DNA from: Haemonchus contortus | Lineage: Eukaryota; Nematoda; Chromadorea; Rhabditida; Trichostrongylidae | NCBI GenBank assembly: GCA_000469685.2 | Contig: LS997563.1 | Location: 10,628,940-10,692,939 of the forward strand | Reading direction: 5' to 3' | Length of the DNA stretch: 64,000 nt | Part shown: positions 9,454 to 21,868 of the stretch, in pieces | Layout: every line of letters starts with the position of its first letter | How positions within the stretch are numbered: position 1 is the first letter of the stretch | Program-made: the position numbers and the translations under genes | Notes under the pieces: generated by a model | Seen by the model: only the letters and a program-made list of their open reading frames with translations | What the model was told of the DNA's origin: nothing | Database searches by the model: none

Positions 9454-12056
9454 ATGAATTCAGTTGCAGAAATGTCTGTTATGAGCGGATTAACGCATAA
9501 CTCTGTGGAGAACACAGTAGAGGATATGATTGTTGGAGAAGACAACAGAAGCGGTACAGAGGTGAGTGAAATGAACTCCCAGCTAGCTAGTGCTTTTGAT
9601 AATATTATCCGCCGCTTAGGGGATACTTTGGATGACCAGATTCGCAATCTATCTGCACAGAAAAAGCAAAATATTTTGGAATTGGTCCAAGGCACAGTAG
9701 AAATAGCTAGAGAAAAAGCTAGGCTGTTAATTGGTCAAGCTAGGCATTCAATTTTCGAGGAAATTGGAATAACTCCGGGAGAATTGCGCAAAGTTTTGCC
9801 AATTGCGAGTTATAATAGCAGCTTGATGCAAACTTTGACAGCAGAATTCGGCTGCGAAACCAATGAGGTTTTGGCCAAAGTGAGGGCCATGACTGAAGAG
9901 CTAATTAGTCTCAGAAGTCTAAAAAGCCAATTGCAGAGTCAAGTGGACGAATTGACGACGAAGCTGGCCACCTCGTTCGGAGAAGCTCGCACAGCCACGG
10001 AAGCCCAAGGTGAGGACAACACTGGCGTAGATTGGGCTGCTGTGAGCAAGCAGCTCTTGTCATTGAATAATGGCAATAAACCCAATGTTCAGAGCCGCCA
10101 GTCCGCGTGCCACGAAACGAAAGATGGGCGACTGAAGCACCCGAGGTCAATCTACAGCGGACGGTCGAGTCCATCTTGTCCGCTGTCTACCAGCGTGTCG
10201 ACAGTCGGTGAGTCGACTTCTATTTTGCAAAACTCCATAGGGGAGGGAAAGTCAGACACCCATATATCCCATGCAATGAACGGAATGTTCAGCGTTTTTA
10301 AAGAGGTTTTTAAAGCGCAAAGCGTGGCCGAGGTGCCCAAATATGACGGGAAGACCTCACTAAGTGATTTTTTACGGGCAGTAGAAATGAAATATCCCTC
10401 AACAGTCTGGTCGGATAGCGACAGACGGGATATGCTGGTAAATAACCTGGTAGGATTGGGTCGATCCGTTTATAAGGGGTTACCAGAGTGTGTAAAGAAG
10501 GGTAGTTTTGCTGGAATTGTGAAAGCCCTCAAGGAAGCCCGGCGTAACCCTTGCGAAAGGTTAAGGATCATCGATGAGTGGGACAAACTCAAGAAGAGGA
10601 ATAGTGAATCGGTAGCAGATTTTTGCTGCCGGATGGAGGATATCTCCAGGAAAATTCACCCAAGTAACGAATGGGATTTCCATTTGGCCTCTAAGTTGTA
10701 CTTTTGCCTACAGCATTGGAAGGACTCGTACCATATGCTAGCCGCTCTAGAAGGACACAACGGGGAGACTTACGAAGCCGTCAAAAGGGTTGCATTGAGA
10801 CTTGAAAAGACCCAAACGGCGAAGTCCTATAGGGAAGAAAATTTTGGAAAGTTGGACAACACTAGGGGAAAGATTAGCGCCCAAAAGGCCACAACCTCCA
10901 GCTATGATGATAAGGGCACCCGAAAGTGCTATAACTGCGGGGATAAAGGTCATTATAGTGCCTCCTGTCCGAATAAATCCCCTTCTAAAGGTCCCATACC
11001 TGGTAAAAAAGGTCATGGATCAATGAGGAAGGATAAGGATGGACATGCTTCTAAGAAATCACTCTCTACATTTGTGGAGGAATGGTGTGGGATGGTCCGT
11101 ACCTGTAAGTCAGCTTTAGATTCAACCACAATAGCGGTGGGGAAACCGACGTTGTACGATGCAGAGATCTTTGGGCTCACGACTAAAGCATTGATAGATA
11201 CTGGGTCAGTAATATCCATACTACCAGCTGGTCTGCTCAAACAAGCCAAGGTGCAAGGCTTTGACATTGACAAAGAAGTTGAAATGGTAGGTCATGGAAG
11301 CGAGCACAAAGTTTTTGATGCTTCGGGGAACCAAATGAGCTTTCTTGCAATTGTAAACGCAAAAGTAAGCGTTCAAGGCGCGGATAGCGTTCAAGTTACC
11401 ATGCATGTCCAGAAAAGCAAGGAAAATACACTGCTTTTAGGAACTAATGCCTTTAATGCTTTAGGAATTCAATTACGATTTGAACCTAGCATAGAGCCGT
11501 TGCGGAAGGCAACAACCTTTTTAGAACATGCGAAGGCGTCCAAAAGGGTAGTTATACCACCGGGAGCCGCCGCAAAAATTGAGTTAGAGAGCTCGAAGAA
11601 GTTTGGAGAACAGTTTTTCTGGTCCAATGATTCCCGTATTTGTTCAGGGGTATGTCGTCTTGAGAAAGGTAGCACGGAAGTCTCCGTTGCGAACCGCGAC
11701 TCCCAGACCTGGGTAGTTAATAAGGGTCAGCCACTCGGAGAATGGTCAGACTCTTGTTCTATCAGGTCTCCCGAGGCTATAGACATGTCAGGCGGTATGC
11801 TTGACATGGAAAAACATGTTGTCCTGCCAAAGTCAAAACGGGTGAAAGTTTTGATCGATTTGATACAACAAAATCATGGTCCAGAAAAACTGCCGAAAGA
11901 GTTGGTGGAGATTCTCAAAAAGTTTAATGAAACTTTCGCAATAAGCGATTCTGAACTTGAGCAAACCAGCTTGGTAGAACATGATATTGATGTACAGGGA
12001 CACCTACCCATCCGTCAAAAGACGAGACCCGTACCATACGGTGTGAGGAAGCAAGT
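9454..12056 (+). pseudogene. gag-protease part of the LTR retrotransposon polyprotein (interrupted)
   Basis: The open frame starts at ATG 9454, 29 nt after the LTR. About 450 N-terminal residues are gag-like, helical and charged. A retroviral-type zinc knuckle (CYNCGDKGHYSASC) lies near residue 492. The aspartic protease active site IDTGS is near residue 581. The frame then runs into the spacer before reverse transcriptase and is broken at 12056/12057 by the MULE-like insertion; the remaining ORF to 12177 reads transposon sequence. The element is annotated as broken. Its homologous downstream frame resumes after 12444. Confidence 0.88.
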
Positions 12057-12434
12057 GGGTCCGGGAACTTCTCCCCTAACACGGCGTCGCACACGCCGCA
12101 CCCGCCGCCTATCGCAGGATTGCGATGGAAGATTGGAGCGCGCAATTTGTGAGGTAGGGAGTCCTTTAATTATTTGAATTGGCTGGCCGCTCTATTCAAT
12201 TCCAATGCAGTCTTGATCGTCGTTTATATAGGAGGAGTCATTTTAATTAATCAAGTCTAATAAACATGAAAACTAAAAAGAAACAGAAGAAAAAACGATA
12301 AAATCCAATGAAAAAGCAAACCAGTGAAGGAAAAATATCGTGTCCTATCGATTGGCGGGAGTACGGTAATTGCAGTGACATTTGCCGCATGCCGCAAGGG
12401 AGAATGCCGCGATAGGGGAGAAGTTCCGTTACCC
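12057..12434 (+). mobile_element. MULE-like non-autonomous element, copy 3, inside the LTR element
   Basis: A 378-bp copy (GGGTCCGGGAACTTC...GAAGTTCCGTTACCC) flanked by the perfect 10-bp duplication GGAAGCAAGT (12047-12056 and 12435-12444). The insertion plus one duplication is 388 bp, which explains why the upstream polyprotein frame and the downstream one differ by one base. It lies between protease and the reverse transcriptase start, so it is nested and younger than the retrotransposon. Confidence 0.95.
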
Positions 12435-15400
12435 GGAAGCAAGTAGATGGTATGCTTTTAGATCTGAAGAATCGGAGAATCATTGAGGAAAGCCAATCAC
12501 CCTGGGCCTCTCCAATAGTGCTGGTAGCAAAGAAAGATGGTAGTACACGGTTGTGTATTGACTATAGAGAGGTGAACAAAGTAACTAAGAAAGATTGTTA
12601 CCCTTTACCACCAATCGATATAACCCTTCAAAACCTGCAAGGAATGAGATGGTTTTCATCTCTCGATCTGGCCAGTGGTTACTGGCAGGTACCGCTCACA
12701 GAAAGAGCAAAGGAAATAAGCGCTTTTACAACAACTTGCGGGTTGTTCCATTTTAACGTACTGCCGTTTGGCCTTACGAATGCGCCAGCAGCGTTTCAGC
12801 GATTAATGGATCAGGTGCTTGGTGACCTAAAAGGAACAGAAGTCTCTGTTTACTTGGACGATATCCTTATCGCAACTAAAACCGAAGAGCGCCATTTAGA
12901 GGTGCTAGAACGAACGCTTGAGGCGTTTCGAAAGGCCAACCTGAAGGTGAAACCTCAGAAATGTCGGCTGATGCAATGTAGTCTGGACTTTTTAGGCCAT
13001 GTTGTAGACAGGGATGGCATAAAAACAAACCCTGACAAGGTGTCTAATATTCGGAACTATCCAGTACCACGTAATATTGCTCAGTTGAGGACATTTCTGG
13101 GAATGGCGGGATATTATCGCAAGTTTATCTTGAGGTACGCCGAAATTGCTAAGCCGTTATACGAACTTACTAGTCCCAAGACCAAATTCAAGAGGTCAGA
13201 TGAACAGGACAAAGCATTTGAGAAATTAAAGGACGCATTATCAAGCGCTCCTGTATTAGGGCAACCTAACATTGAAAAGGCATTGGACAAAAGCCGACCT
13301 TTTATTATATATACTGATGCCAGCAGGATTGGCGTTGGAGCGGTACTAGCTCAGGAAGGAGATGACGGATTCTTACATCCACTTTTCTTCGCTTCTAAGT
13401 CACTTTCTTCTGCGGAGCGCAATTATCACGTGACAGATCAGGAAGCTTTAGCACTAGTTTATAGTCTTAAGAAGTTTCACTATTTCATATTTGGTATTCA
13501 TACAATAGTGAGAACTGATCATGCCGCACTAACGTCGCTGTTTAAGCGAGTCCATGTTTCCCCCCGTGTTTTGCGTTGGGCGCTGGAAATACAGCGATAT
13601 GACCTGAAAATTGAGCATGTAAAAGGAGCAGCAAACAGCGTCGCTGATGCCCTTTCGCGAGGCCCCGTAGATGCTCGGGAGGAAAACGGACCCGTCTGGG
13701 TAGCAGACGAAAAAGTGGTGTGTTCGGTACAAGAGCACGAATGGCTCAGAGAGTTGCGGGAAGACCCCGATTTTGGGCTAGTCATTGACGCAGTGGAAAG
13801 CGAGAGAGAGGAAGAAGTGAGACTTCAGAGGTTCAACAGGAAGCTAAGTTCACTCGATTTCGCGATTGATGGCGGGCAACTCAAACTGATGAATGAGGAC
13901 GGTTCATTGGTCCCGGTAATACCACGTAGTAAGCGACATGCGTTGTTTGAGGAAGCTCATCATGGCTCTCTAGGTGGTCATTTTCACGCTCGTAAAATGC
14001 TTAATCAGCTGAAGAAAGTTGCATTTTGGCCAGGGATGCATCAAGACTTGGTAAAGTGGTGCAAAGAATGCCAAGCGTGTTTTCTGACTAACAACAAAAA
14101 GGGAAACGTCCCTCCTCTGAAGCCTATAGTTTCACTAAAGCCATTCGAAATTGTCGGGATCGACTTACTCGAAATGGGCTTAACTACTCGTGGGAATCGC
14201 TACATTTTAACAGTTGTGGACCATTTCACAAAGTACTTGGGAGCGTATCCTATTCCAGATAAAAAGGCTGAAACAGTTGCTGAAGCACTCTTTAGTAACT
14301 GGATTTGCGGCTGCGGTAGGTGGCCAAAAGTCTTGCTTTCAGACCGTGGAAGTGAATTTGAGAATTCCATCATGGAGGCCCTATGCTCGGTTATGAACAT
14401 TCAACAAAAATTTACTAAGGGTTATTGCCCGAGGGAAAATGGTATAACGGAAAGAGCCAATGGAACCATCGTTAGGATGCTTAGGAAAAAAACAGTTGTA
14501 CCAGCGGAATGGGATAGGATTCTACCCACGATCGTGTATGCTTACAATGCAGCACCACATGAAGCCACTGGGGAGAGCCCCCATTTTCTGCTCTACGGTC
14601 ACGATCCTGTTTATCCCTCGGCTGTTATACCATCAAAGGTTTTATCACCATACATGGTAGATTACGATAATTATAAAACTGAATTTCTGAATGGTTTAAA
14701 ACTGGCTCGTAATTATATTACGGAAAACGCCAATGAATATCGTAATAGGATGAAAAGGAACTACGATAGAGAGTGGAACACTCAAAAATGCACGAAATTT
14801 AACGTTGGGGATAGAGTTTATGTGAAAATCCCGGCGGAAAAAGGGAAATCGCGTCACCCCAAACTGGTCACCCCATGGGAAGGTCCATTTCGTGTGGTTA
14901 CTGCGTCAGAGAACTCTGCATTAGTAACATTGATCGGAGAAAATAAGCCTCCAAAAGAGCTCCCATTCGATCAGTTAGTGAAAATTCCATCAGAAATAAG
15001 CGATAATCCAGTCAAGGGTTTGACTACGCGCTACGGAAAACGTGGCAGACCTAGAAAAGTAGAAATGAAAGTCAACAAAATGGTAAGCAAAACGTGTTTC
15101 AGAATTCACGTTCCTATTTTCAGCACCATCTTTTCATCAACGACGGATGTCCGACACGTGGACTGGCGTTGCCCCGGAAAGCTGATGTGTCAAGGAGTAG
15201 AAGTAGAATGTTTGACTGACGTTATCCTGCACGACGTCATCCCGAATGCTCCCTTTGGAGCTTTGAAATTTTCGTCACCATATGAATTAGCTCGTCTGTT
15301 ATCGGTTTTGACCCAATCTCATGTACCCGAAGCTTGGCGAACCGCCAGACTTCTCGATCGGTCGTACGATCTCGTAGCTCCATCCGGATTAGGCATGGCT

Positions 15401-16351
15401 TTATCGTTCTACCAGCAGCACTGTATTCATGCAACACTAAGTTCGGTTGCCGAGGCTGGAAACGTTGCCCTTGCACACCCACCGCGAAGCCGATGGGATC
15501 CAACGAACATGGCGGTCGTAACGGATATGGCAAGAAGTTATGCTTCAAGTTATCCTTGGACGGACTCGTCTTGGAAAAATCTGAAGTTGAGAAAAAACCT
15601 CATTATTTTACCAGCTGGCTTCGAAAATGTACTAGATTGCTTCAAGTCAGAGCTTCAAAGGGCGGTCATCATGAAGAAGCCCGAGGACATGGAGCCAGAT
15701 TGGTTCACCGATGACTATTCATCTGTCCTGCTATTCAGCCCTGCGGAATTCGCTGGAACATCAAGATGGCGTGGAGCGTGGACTCTGTTGATGCAACTTG
15801 TCGCCAAAGGCACTGAAGTGATCGCGCTCGCTGGACCGCAGAATGATAATCAGTGGAAAAGGTCCGTGGATATGGTACGGGACTTATTCGAGGAGACCCT
15901 GGATCAGCGGCCTTCCTTGAAAAATCGTCTTCGCTGTCTACTGCCTCTAAGATCCCAACAGGAGACCGTGGGAGCAGGATTTTCGACGGTCACGTACGAA
16001 GATGGGAAAATATTTACTCAAAGTGCAGCCAAACGTTTTTGGATGACCACAATGGCACAATATGCGAGTTTGTTGAAGTTTACACCGTTCAAAAGAATGG
16101 ATGAACGTCGCACGGGTGGTGCCCCAAATATTCAGGGGTATCAGCAGAAAGTTACACCCTGGAAAGGACAGCAACGAAGGGGTGGACACCATCCCAAAAC
16201 AGGAGGACGGACTCCTCAAGAGACTATGCCACTTCAACGCATTGGAAATAAAATGTTCAAATTAGTTCCCGTTCAGGAGCATCGATATGCAGGTCAGCCA
16301 GGACCCAGAGGTCGAGGGAGGCGAGGCTCAAACCCTCATCGCCGATTTTAA
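12435..16351 (+). pseudogene. RT-RNase H-integrase part of the LTR retrotransposon polyprotein
   Basis: Open to TAA at 16351 (first internal ATG 12452). Counting from 12452: the reverse transcriptase has LDLASGYWQ and the catalytic YLDD near residue 134; RNase H has YTDAS near 287; integrase has an HHCC zinc motif from about 505, and DDE residues in GIDLLE (about 570), SDRGSEF (about 630) and RENGITERAN (about 663). A chromodomain-like motif is not evident. From about residue 850 to 1299 a further domain of about 450 residues follows, ending in a basic, Gly/Arg-rich tail (GPRGRGRRGS). I do not recognise this extension. The frame itself has no internal stop, so only the upstream insertion disables it. 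Confidence 0.9.
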
Positions 16352-16396
16352 ATAGTTTTGGCGTAGTGGAATCGCCATATTTTTAGAGGCCCCCCA

Positions 16397-16765
16397 TGTA
16401 ATATATGTGCCACACCCGATCTCGGCCTCGAGATCGACGCATCGAGTACCGAGGGATACGTGGTATCCCGAGGTGCAGTAGCCTGCGGACCACTACATCC
16501 TGACCTGACCTCAGTACGAGTATATATAGCTGGCTCTCACCTAGGTGCGAGGATCTCACTCAAGTTAAGATTCGTTCTTACTACGCTGTTTTCTATTGCC
16601 CTTTACTCTTTGTTTTTTTCTGTAATTCTCTCATCGTTTCGTTTTATTCGATAAAGATATCGTATTCGATTTCGTTTTTTAACAGACATTATATTACGCA
16701 ACCTAATAATTTTTAATCGGGCTCGATTAAAAACGAAACTATCCACTAGACATCTTGAAGTTACA
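16397..16765 (+). repeat. Right LTR (369 bp)
   Basis: Near-identical to the left LTR apart from lacking one copy of the internal repeat of about 65 bp. High LTR similarity suggests recent integration. The upstream neighbour (GAGGCCCCCCA) is an atypical polypurine tract. Confidence 0.92.
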
Positions 16766-17445
16766 CGTGTCAATTCCTTGATATACCAACATTGTGACAG
16801 CTGCCCTCCCCCCTCCCGACGATTCACCCAGTCTACCCCTCTACCACTGTTAACGAGTTAGAGCCAATATGACGTCCCGTAACGACCATAAAATTCTCCC
16901 CATCCAGGCTAGGCTTACCTTTAGTCGCTGGAACAACATGAGTTTGATTGATTCAGATCGTGATTTCCACTGCATGTGACCGGTTGTGGGAGCGATAGGT
17001 GGGAGGTGAATATTTCGCATTGAACTACCGTTATGATTTCTCACGGGATGTTGTATGAACTCAAGCAAATCCTATACGCTTGGATGAAAGCTGATTGGAA
17101 AGATTCTACTGGACTCCTGGACCCCCGGTGAATTGTAATCTGGTTGCAAAATAGTCTACGCAGATGACCAGTATGGTTCCGTTGTAGCGCAAGACTCCAC
17201 GGTTCCCCCAGTAAAGACAACTTAATCCCGTAGACTCTATCCTCTCCGGCAACTGTCTGGACATTGCAAACACCTGCACAAATGCTCCTTATTTGCGTGC
17301 TTCGTTCATTGCGCTAACATCGAGTTCAGGTTTAGTGGTCCTCGCACCACACCAACCTATACCAGGTGAACTACACTTCACTGCTTAGATATTTATCAGC
17401 GACTATCTTTATATCAGTGTCAATCACAACATCGATCAATAAAGT

Positions 17446-18554
17446 CTAATGAGAAATTTTGGAAGGGGTTTTCCGAGTGCTTCTGACACTCTTCTTCGAG
17501 TTTGTCTGTTTAGCAGCTCCCTCCTTCTCAGTAGCTTTACTGGTAGCTGCCTTTGCCTTTGAGAGCGTTCCATTTCTTGGCTTTTTCTCCTTGGGTGCCA
17601 CGGCTCCCTCCCTTTTCTCTTTGGGCGCAGCAGGCGTCTTCTTGAATGTGACACGTTTTTCCTTTTTCTCTTGTGGTGCAGCTTTCTCCTTTTTGGCTGG
17701 TGCAGGAGTCGGATCTCTTTTGATGGCTTTTCTGGCCACAGGCTGAAAGTGAAATGATTTCGTTCACATTTGGTCTATGGAGGGAATGACCAACCTTCCT
17801 CACTCTCGGTGCAGCAGCCTTCTTCACACCGAGTGTGAAGCTTCCAACGGCTCCAGTGCCGGTGACTTGTTTGAGTTCTCCCTTTTCAACACCTTTCTTA
17901 AGTGCTCTACGAATATTGGTGTTAATCTGAAACCAATCAATGAGTGGGAACCTGTAGTGAATTTCAGAAGCAGCTCTGTCCCTCGTACAGGCCGTTCTGC
18001 TTGCATTTAAAAAATGGATATCGATCGTTCCATCCCCATGATGAAAAGATTATGAAGCGGTGGTTCTATCAGGTATCTGTTGCCGAGGCATTCACGGATG
18101 AACACACACACTGCTGCAATGTACCGTCTACTGCACCCTTCATCCCAACCTTTCGGAATGGCAGAAGAAACGCGTTGGCAGCGAACCACGTGTATACTTC
18201 CCGATTAGGCAAAATGTCCTTAACCTGAACTTGAATCATTTGGACCCGAACGTCAGCAAATCCCCTGTTTCGCTTCGCTAACTGTCAACTGTAATACTAC
18301 TGACTGCCCCACCATCTGCAATCAGGGAAGACAGAACGTACCTTGCTAACGTTGTCCCCGAGTTGGTAGTTTTGGATGAGATATCGTACGATGGCGCTTT
18401 TGGACGATCCGGACTTCTCATTCAAATCGGCGATTGCCTTCTGCACCATTTTCGTATAGGGCGGGTGCGCCCGAGGCTGTCGTCGTGAAACGTTTGGACG
18501 AGTTGCTATGTCAGTGGGAGTGTCAGTAGGCATGACAGCGAGGGCGGTAGACAT
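17446..18554 (-). CDS. Linker histone H1, copy 1
   Basis: Three exons: 18554-18342, 17926-17795 and 17742-17446. All junctions are phase 0, giving 213 residues. It binds linker DNA at the nucleosome dyad. Residues 1-30 are a short T/P/R-rich head. The winged-helix globular domain runs from about residue 30 (HPPYTKMVQKAI, SSKSAIVRYLIQNYQLGDN, NTNIRRALKKGVEKGEL) to about 110 (GAVGSFTLG). The tail is Lys/Ala/Pro-rich (KKEKAAPQEKKEKRVTFKKT). Introns interrupt the globular domain and the tail junction. The start at 18554 is forced: an upstream ATG at about 18593 is followed at once by TAA. A TATA box lies at 18599-18606. Its twin in unit 2 differs at a few residues. Intact as far as can be seen. 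Confidence 0.93.
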
Positions 18555-18598
18555 GTCGGTGGCAGAGTAGAACTGAGTCGTACCTCCTTACATCTTGT

Positions 18599-18606
18599 CT
18601 TTTATA
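18599..18606 (-). promoter_or_regulatory. TATA box of H1 copy 1
   Basis: TATAAAAG on the minus strand, 45 nt upstream of the start codon. Conserved at the same place in copy 2 (25858-25865). Confidence 0.7.
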
Positions 18607-19628
18607 ACATGCAAAGTCCTCACGCTGCGACCCCGTGATAGATTTAATCAGTCCTTGAGATATTCAATATATTATCACTATCGAAAACATTGGTCGTACA
18701 CAAGTATGATGAACCGGTTGTTCTGCCTGCTTCCGGTAGTCCGGAGCTTCAACCTCTGTGTTTTCCCTTTCCCCAGCGCGTTGGATGGCAATGACTACAT
18801 AAAGGTGACGGAAACTAGCTCGAACTGTCAGCACATTTTCCCGAGACAAGCCAAGGCGGGAAGGACAGATGAGGCTGGAAAGCCTCGAGCTTTGATGTTG
18901 TTTGTCTTCTCCACTACTTTTGTTATGTTCCGACCACCCGTGCCGCTCACTTCCTTCTGTGCAGCTCATCATGCTAACTTTTCGAGAGAGGCACACTCAG
19001 CTAGAGCTTTAACTAGGAAGTGTTTGTGCCGTTGAGCGTTGTTTGAAGCTCCCCCATTTCAGAAGGGAGTTTGGGCCTACGAGCCCCATTGGCGAAAGAA
19101 GATTTGGGAGTCGTCTCATATGCCAAGGAATAGGATCACATGAGCCATACACGCCAAGCGGTTTGGTGGTGATCAAGGGCCATCGCGATTACTAATTGGT
19201 CGAAACAGCAAATGCACTGAAATATAGGGAACCTCCAGGACGGGTGCTCTTCTACCCATCGCACTGAAACATTCTGTTTTCAGAGGTAGTTTCATTTTCA
19301 TCCAGGTTTAGGAAGTTTAGTTTGCTTTCGATTCCTCACTCAGTAACGTCCGCAGCCACCTCCAGATGACTTTGAACCATAGTGAGGTGTGAGGTACTGG
19401 ATGGATCATGATAAAGATGGTATCAATCAATGCGAGATTTGCTTCTGACAGATCGCCCCTTGGTGTTTCGTATGTTCTGCTTTGAAAACGCTCCGACTTG
19501 TGGAAATGTTAAAGCTTCGACTTGCTCACTTCAGAACCTGCAATGCGTCACAAATTCAGGAAAACTGCACGAAGGAAATATCTCGTAACCTACAAGGATA
19601 AACCATCCCTCCAGAAAACTTATGCTTA
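18607..19628. other. Intergenic DNA of duplication unit 1
   Basis: Collinear with unit 2 at about 25866-28140, but with the four-TM gene region missing: at about 19425 the sequence jumps from the counterpart of 26936 to that of 27950. I found no gene. Confidence 0.6.
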
Positions 19629-20543
19629 TTAGGTTGATGCATAATTACTGCAGATTTTTTCGCGGCTTTTTTTCTCTGAATAGAATTTGAACATAAAGGT
19701 CGGCTTTTTTCTAGAAATGATCTACTTGATTTCCTCTACAAGAATATACCCAAAAAACCATAAGCATATTCGCAAAATTAGGCTTTACTACTTCGAGAAA
19801 GATTGAAAGGTGGCACAGTCTTTCCGCGATCTCAGAAACTTTTCGGCGATCGTTCATTAGGTGATCTAGTGAAAGTACACATTGCTTCCTCGAGGTCAAA
19901 ACACGATTATTTTGATATTTTCTATTTTCCCTGCATTTTACCTCCCTCTATATATTAGGTTGATGCATAATTGTTGCGGATTTATTGCAGATTTTTTCCA
20001 GCAAATTTTACTTAAAGAAACTATAGAAACACTAAGCAAAGATATATTCAAACAATTACGCCGGAACCTATTCACCATCTACGTCAAGCACTGCTTCCCA
20101 TTGGTTAGTAAGTCGGATCCCAAAAGCGAAGAAGTTTTGATCCTTACGGGCGATCCACGCCTTGACATCGGCCATCAAGTCATCCAAATCGACGTAACTT
20201 CTATTCTCTAGCCATTTTTTCGATGAACGGTTGATGAGATAATCCATAAAAGTTTCTGCTGGTGAATATGGCAGATTTAGGGGCAGATCCCATTTCTTGG
20301 TTGGCTCTGGCTGATTGTTCGATCGCCGAGAAGTTACTGAGATCGCGGAATGACTGTGCCACCTTCCAATCTTTCTCGAAGTAGTAAAGTCTAATTTTGC
20401 GAATATTCGTATGGTTTTTTGAGTATGTTCTTGTAGAGGAAATCAAGTAGATCATTTCTAGAAAAAACTCAAACGCAATATTCAAATTCTATGAAGAGAA
20501 AAAAAGCCGCGAAAAAATCCGCAATAATTATGCATCAACCTAA
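19629..20543. mobile_element. Palindromic pair of mariner relics
   Basis: Outer ends TTAGGTTGATGCATAATTA are inverted and flanked by TA (19627-19628 and 20544-20545). A third identical-type end lies inside at about 19959. The segment 19629-19856 is the reverse complement of about 20310-20543, so an inverted partial copy abuts an internally deleted full copy (19959-20543). On the minus strand, 20485-20080 holds decayed transposase-like sequence (IRKIRLYYFEKDWKVAQSF; then WLENRSYVDLDDL...). Unit 2 lacks the insert at about 28143. Confidence 0.8.
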
Positions 20544-20877
20544 TATTTAAACGCTCCCATTCCCATGGTTGACGGTGGAGGCTTTCCTACTAGAAAAAGT
20601 GCAGGTGCGTATTTCAAAAATGGAAGTGTAGGAGCTGAAGGATAAAAGTAAAAAAAAAGCAGAAAGAATCCTCGAGAGCCGAGTACAGGCACCCTCTGGG
20701 AAGCTTGGTTTCCTCCTGTCATTAGCATATGGATCGATCCCATATAATTTTTATTGAGCACGGAATTGAAAGGAATATAAAATTTTGATTTCACTGAAGC
20801 CCTCGGACACATAGTGCTGTAGTCGCATTGCAAAATGTTCCAAAAGGGCAAGTTGAACACACAGCAGCCACATTGTA

Positions 20878-21756
20878 TTAGGTTGGCAAATAAGTCGTGC
20901 GACAAAAAATTTGAAGAGTTGAAAATTTGTATCAACAGTGTGAACACGGTAGCAAGGGTGACTGACCTGTAGGAAATTCCTCAGGCAATTAACACATGAG
21001 TGAATAAGGGCACGCGTGTGGGCTTTCACAGTATTACGGTCAATGAATGGACAACACCCGATTCGAATCATCACCTTCTACCAAGCACGCTAAGGAAAAA
21101 ACGCGGGTGTAGCGGCTCGAAATATCAGCAATCTATTCGTTGCTAGTACTGCTCACCGATCGACGGTCAACAATCGGTTGGATCGCTTCCTGCAGGAGAT
21201 ACTAGCCTTCGGGGTAACGCAAGCATTGTCCCTTTATTCAATGGAGGTTGAAGGGATCCATCCACTATGAGTTGCTAAACGCAGACTGGATGGACACAGC
21301 TATCGCTTGCCCCTATGATCCCCTTAATTTGGCCAACGGGGTTAGAGAAGGACGATCAAACTGTAAATCAGGCCCCTACAGAGGGACAACGCGCGTCGAA
21401 AATTCGCTTTAGACCCACGTCAAAAGTTCACCGATCCCGATTGGTTCCAGATTACTCATCAGTCCTACTCCCGGAGTGTTCCCCCTTTTACCTACCATGT
21501 GCTCTCCCTTTTTGAGCATCCCGTTGTGGAAAAGAAATTCGTAACTTAATGTGATCCAAAAACGGTAGTCAATTACTTCTTTGAGTCAGAGCTCCCTCAC
21601 TCCTGAAGAGATGGCATCAGTGATCGGCTCAAAGGACAATAGAAGGTTGTTGACTTCTTTAGTAAATATTTTTCCAAAAATTGATTGATATGAAAAAATT
21701 TAAAAAAGATTTAAGAAAGGTCTCCATTTTGTCGCAGGACTTATTTGCCAACCTAA
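20878..21756 (+). mobile_element. Mariner-type transposon, decayed
   Basis: An 879-bp element with inverted ends TTAGGTTGGCAAATAAGTC, and TA duplications at 20876-20877 and 21757-21758. Plus-strand remnants of mariner transposase are readable: a helix-turn-helix-like GVAARNISNLFVAS followed by an RFL-type segment near 21110-21200, and C-terminal-like VVNYFFESELP near 21570-21600, in shifting frames with stops. The empty site with one TA is at 28477-28478 in unit 2. Confidence 0.88.
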
Positions 21757-21868
21757 TAGATGTAGTCGCCAACGACATTCCCTCTGAAAGCAGTATTTTA
21801 CCGGTAGGCTCACAGAATAGAGAGGTCAGGATATATACTCACCCAGGCCCCTACTGACAAACTGCAAA

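Larger units (their letters stand above)
8993..16765 (+). mobile_element. Ty3/Gypsy (Cer-like) LTR retrotransposon
   Basis: A 7.77-kb element with direct LTRs that begin TGTAATAT and end GTTACA. It is flanked by the 4-bp duplication CGTG (8989-8992 and 16766-16769). Inside, in order: a primer-binding region starting TGG right after the LTR (9426), gag with a CCHC knuckle, aspartic protease, reverse transcriptase, RNase H, integrase, then a long C-terminal extension. RT-RNaseH-integrase order defines Ty3/Gypsy. The coding frame is split by a 378-bp MULE-like element. The orthologous empty site survives in duplication unit 2 with a single CGTG at 24269-24272. Confidence 0.93.

Noticed and set aside
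17459..17746. Plus-strand ORF over the H1 tail (and the twin at 24718-25005)
   Set aside because: Produced by the low-complexity Lys/Ala codons of H1 read backwards; no independent signal.
18595..19035. Plus-strand ORF upstream of H1 copy 1
   Set aside because: Not open in the duplicate unit, so not conserved; overlaps the H1 promoter.
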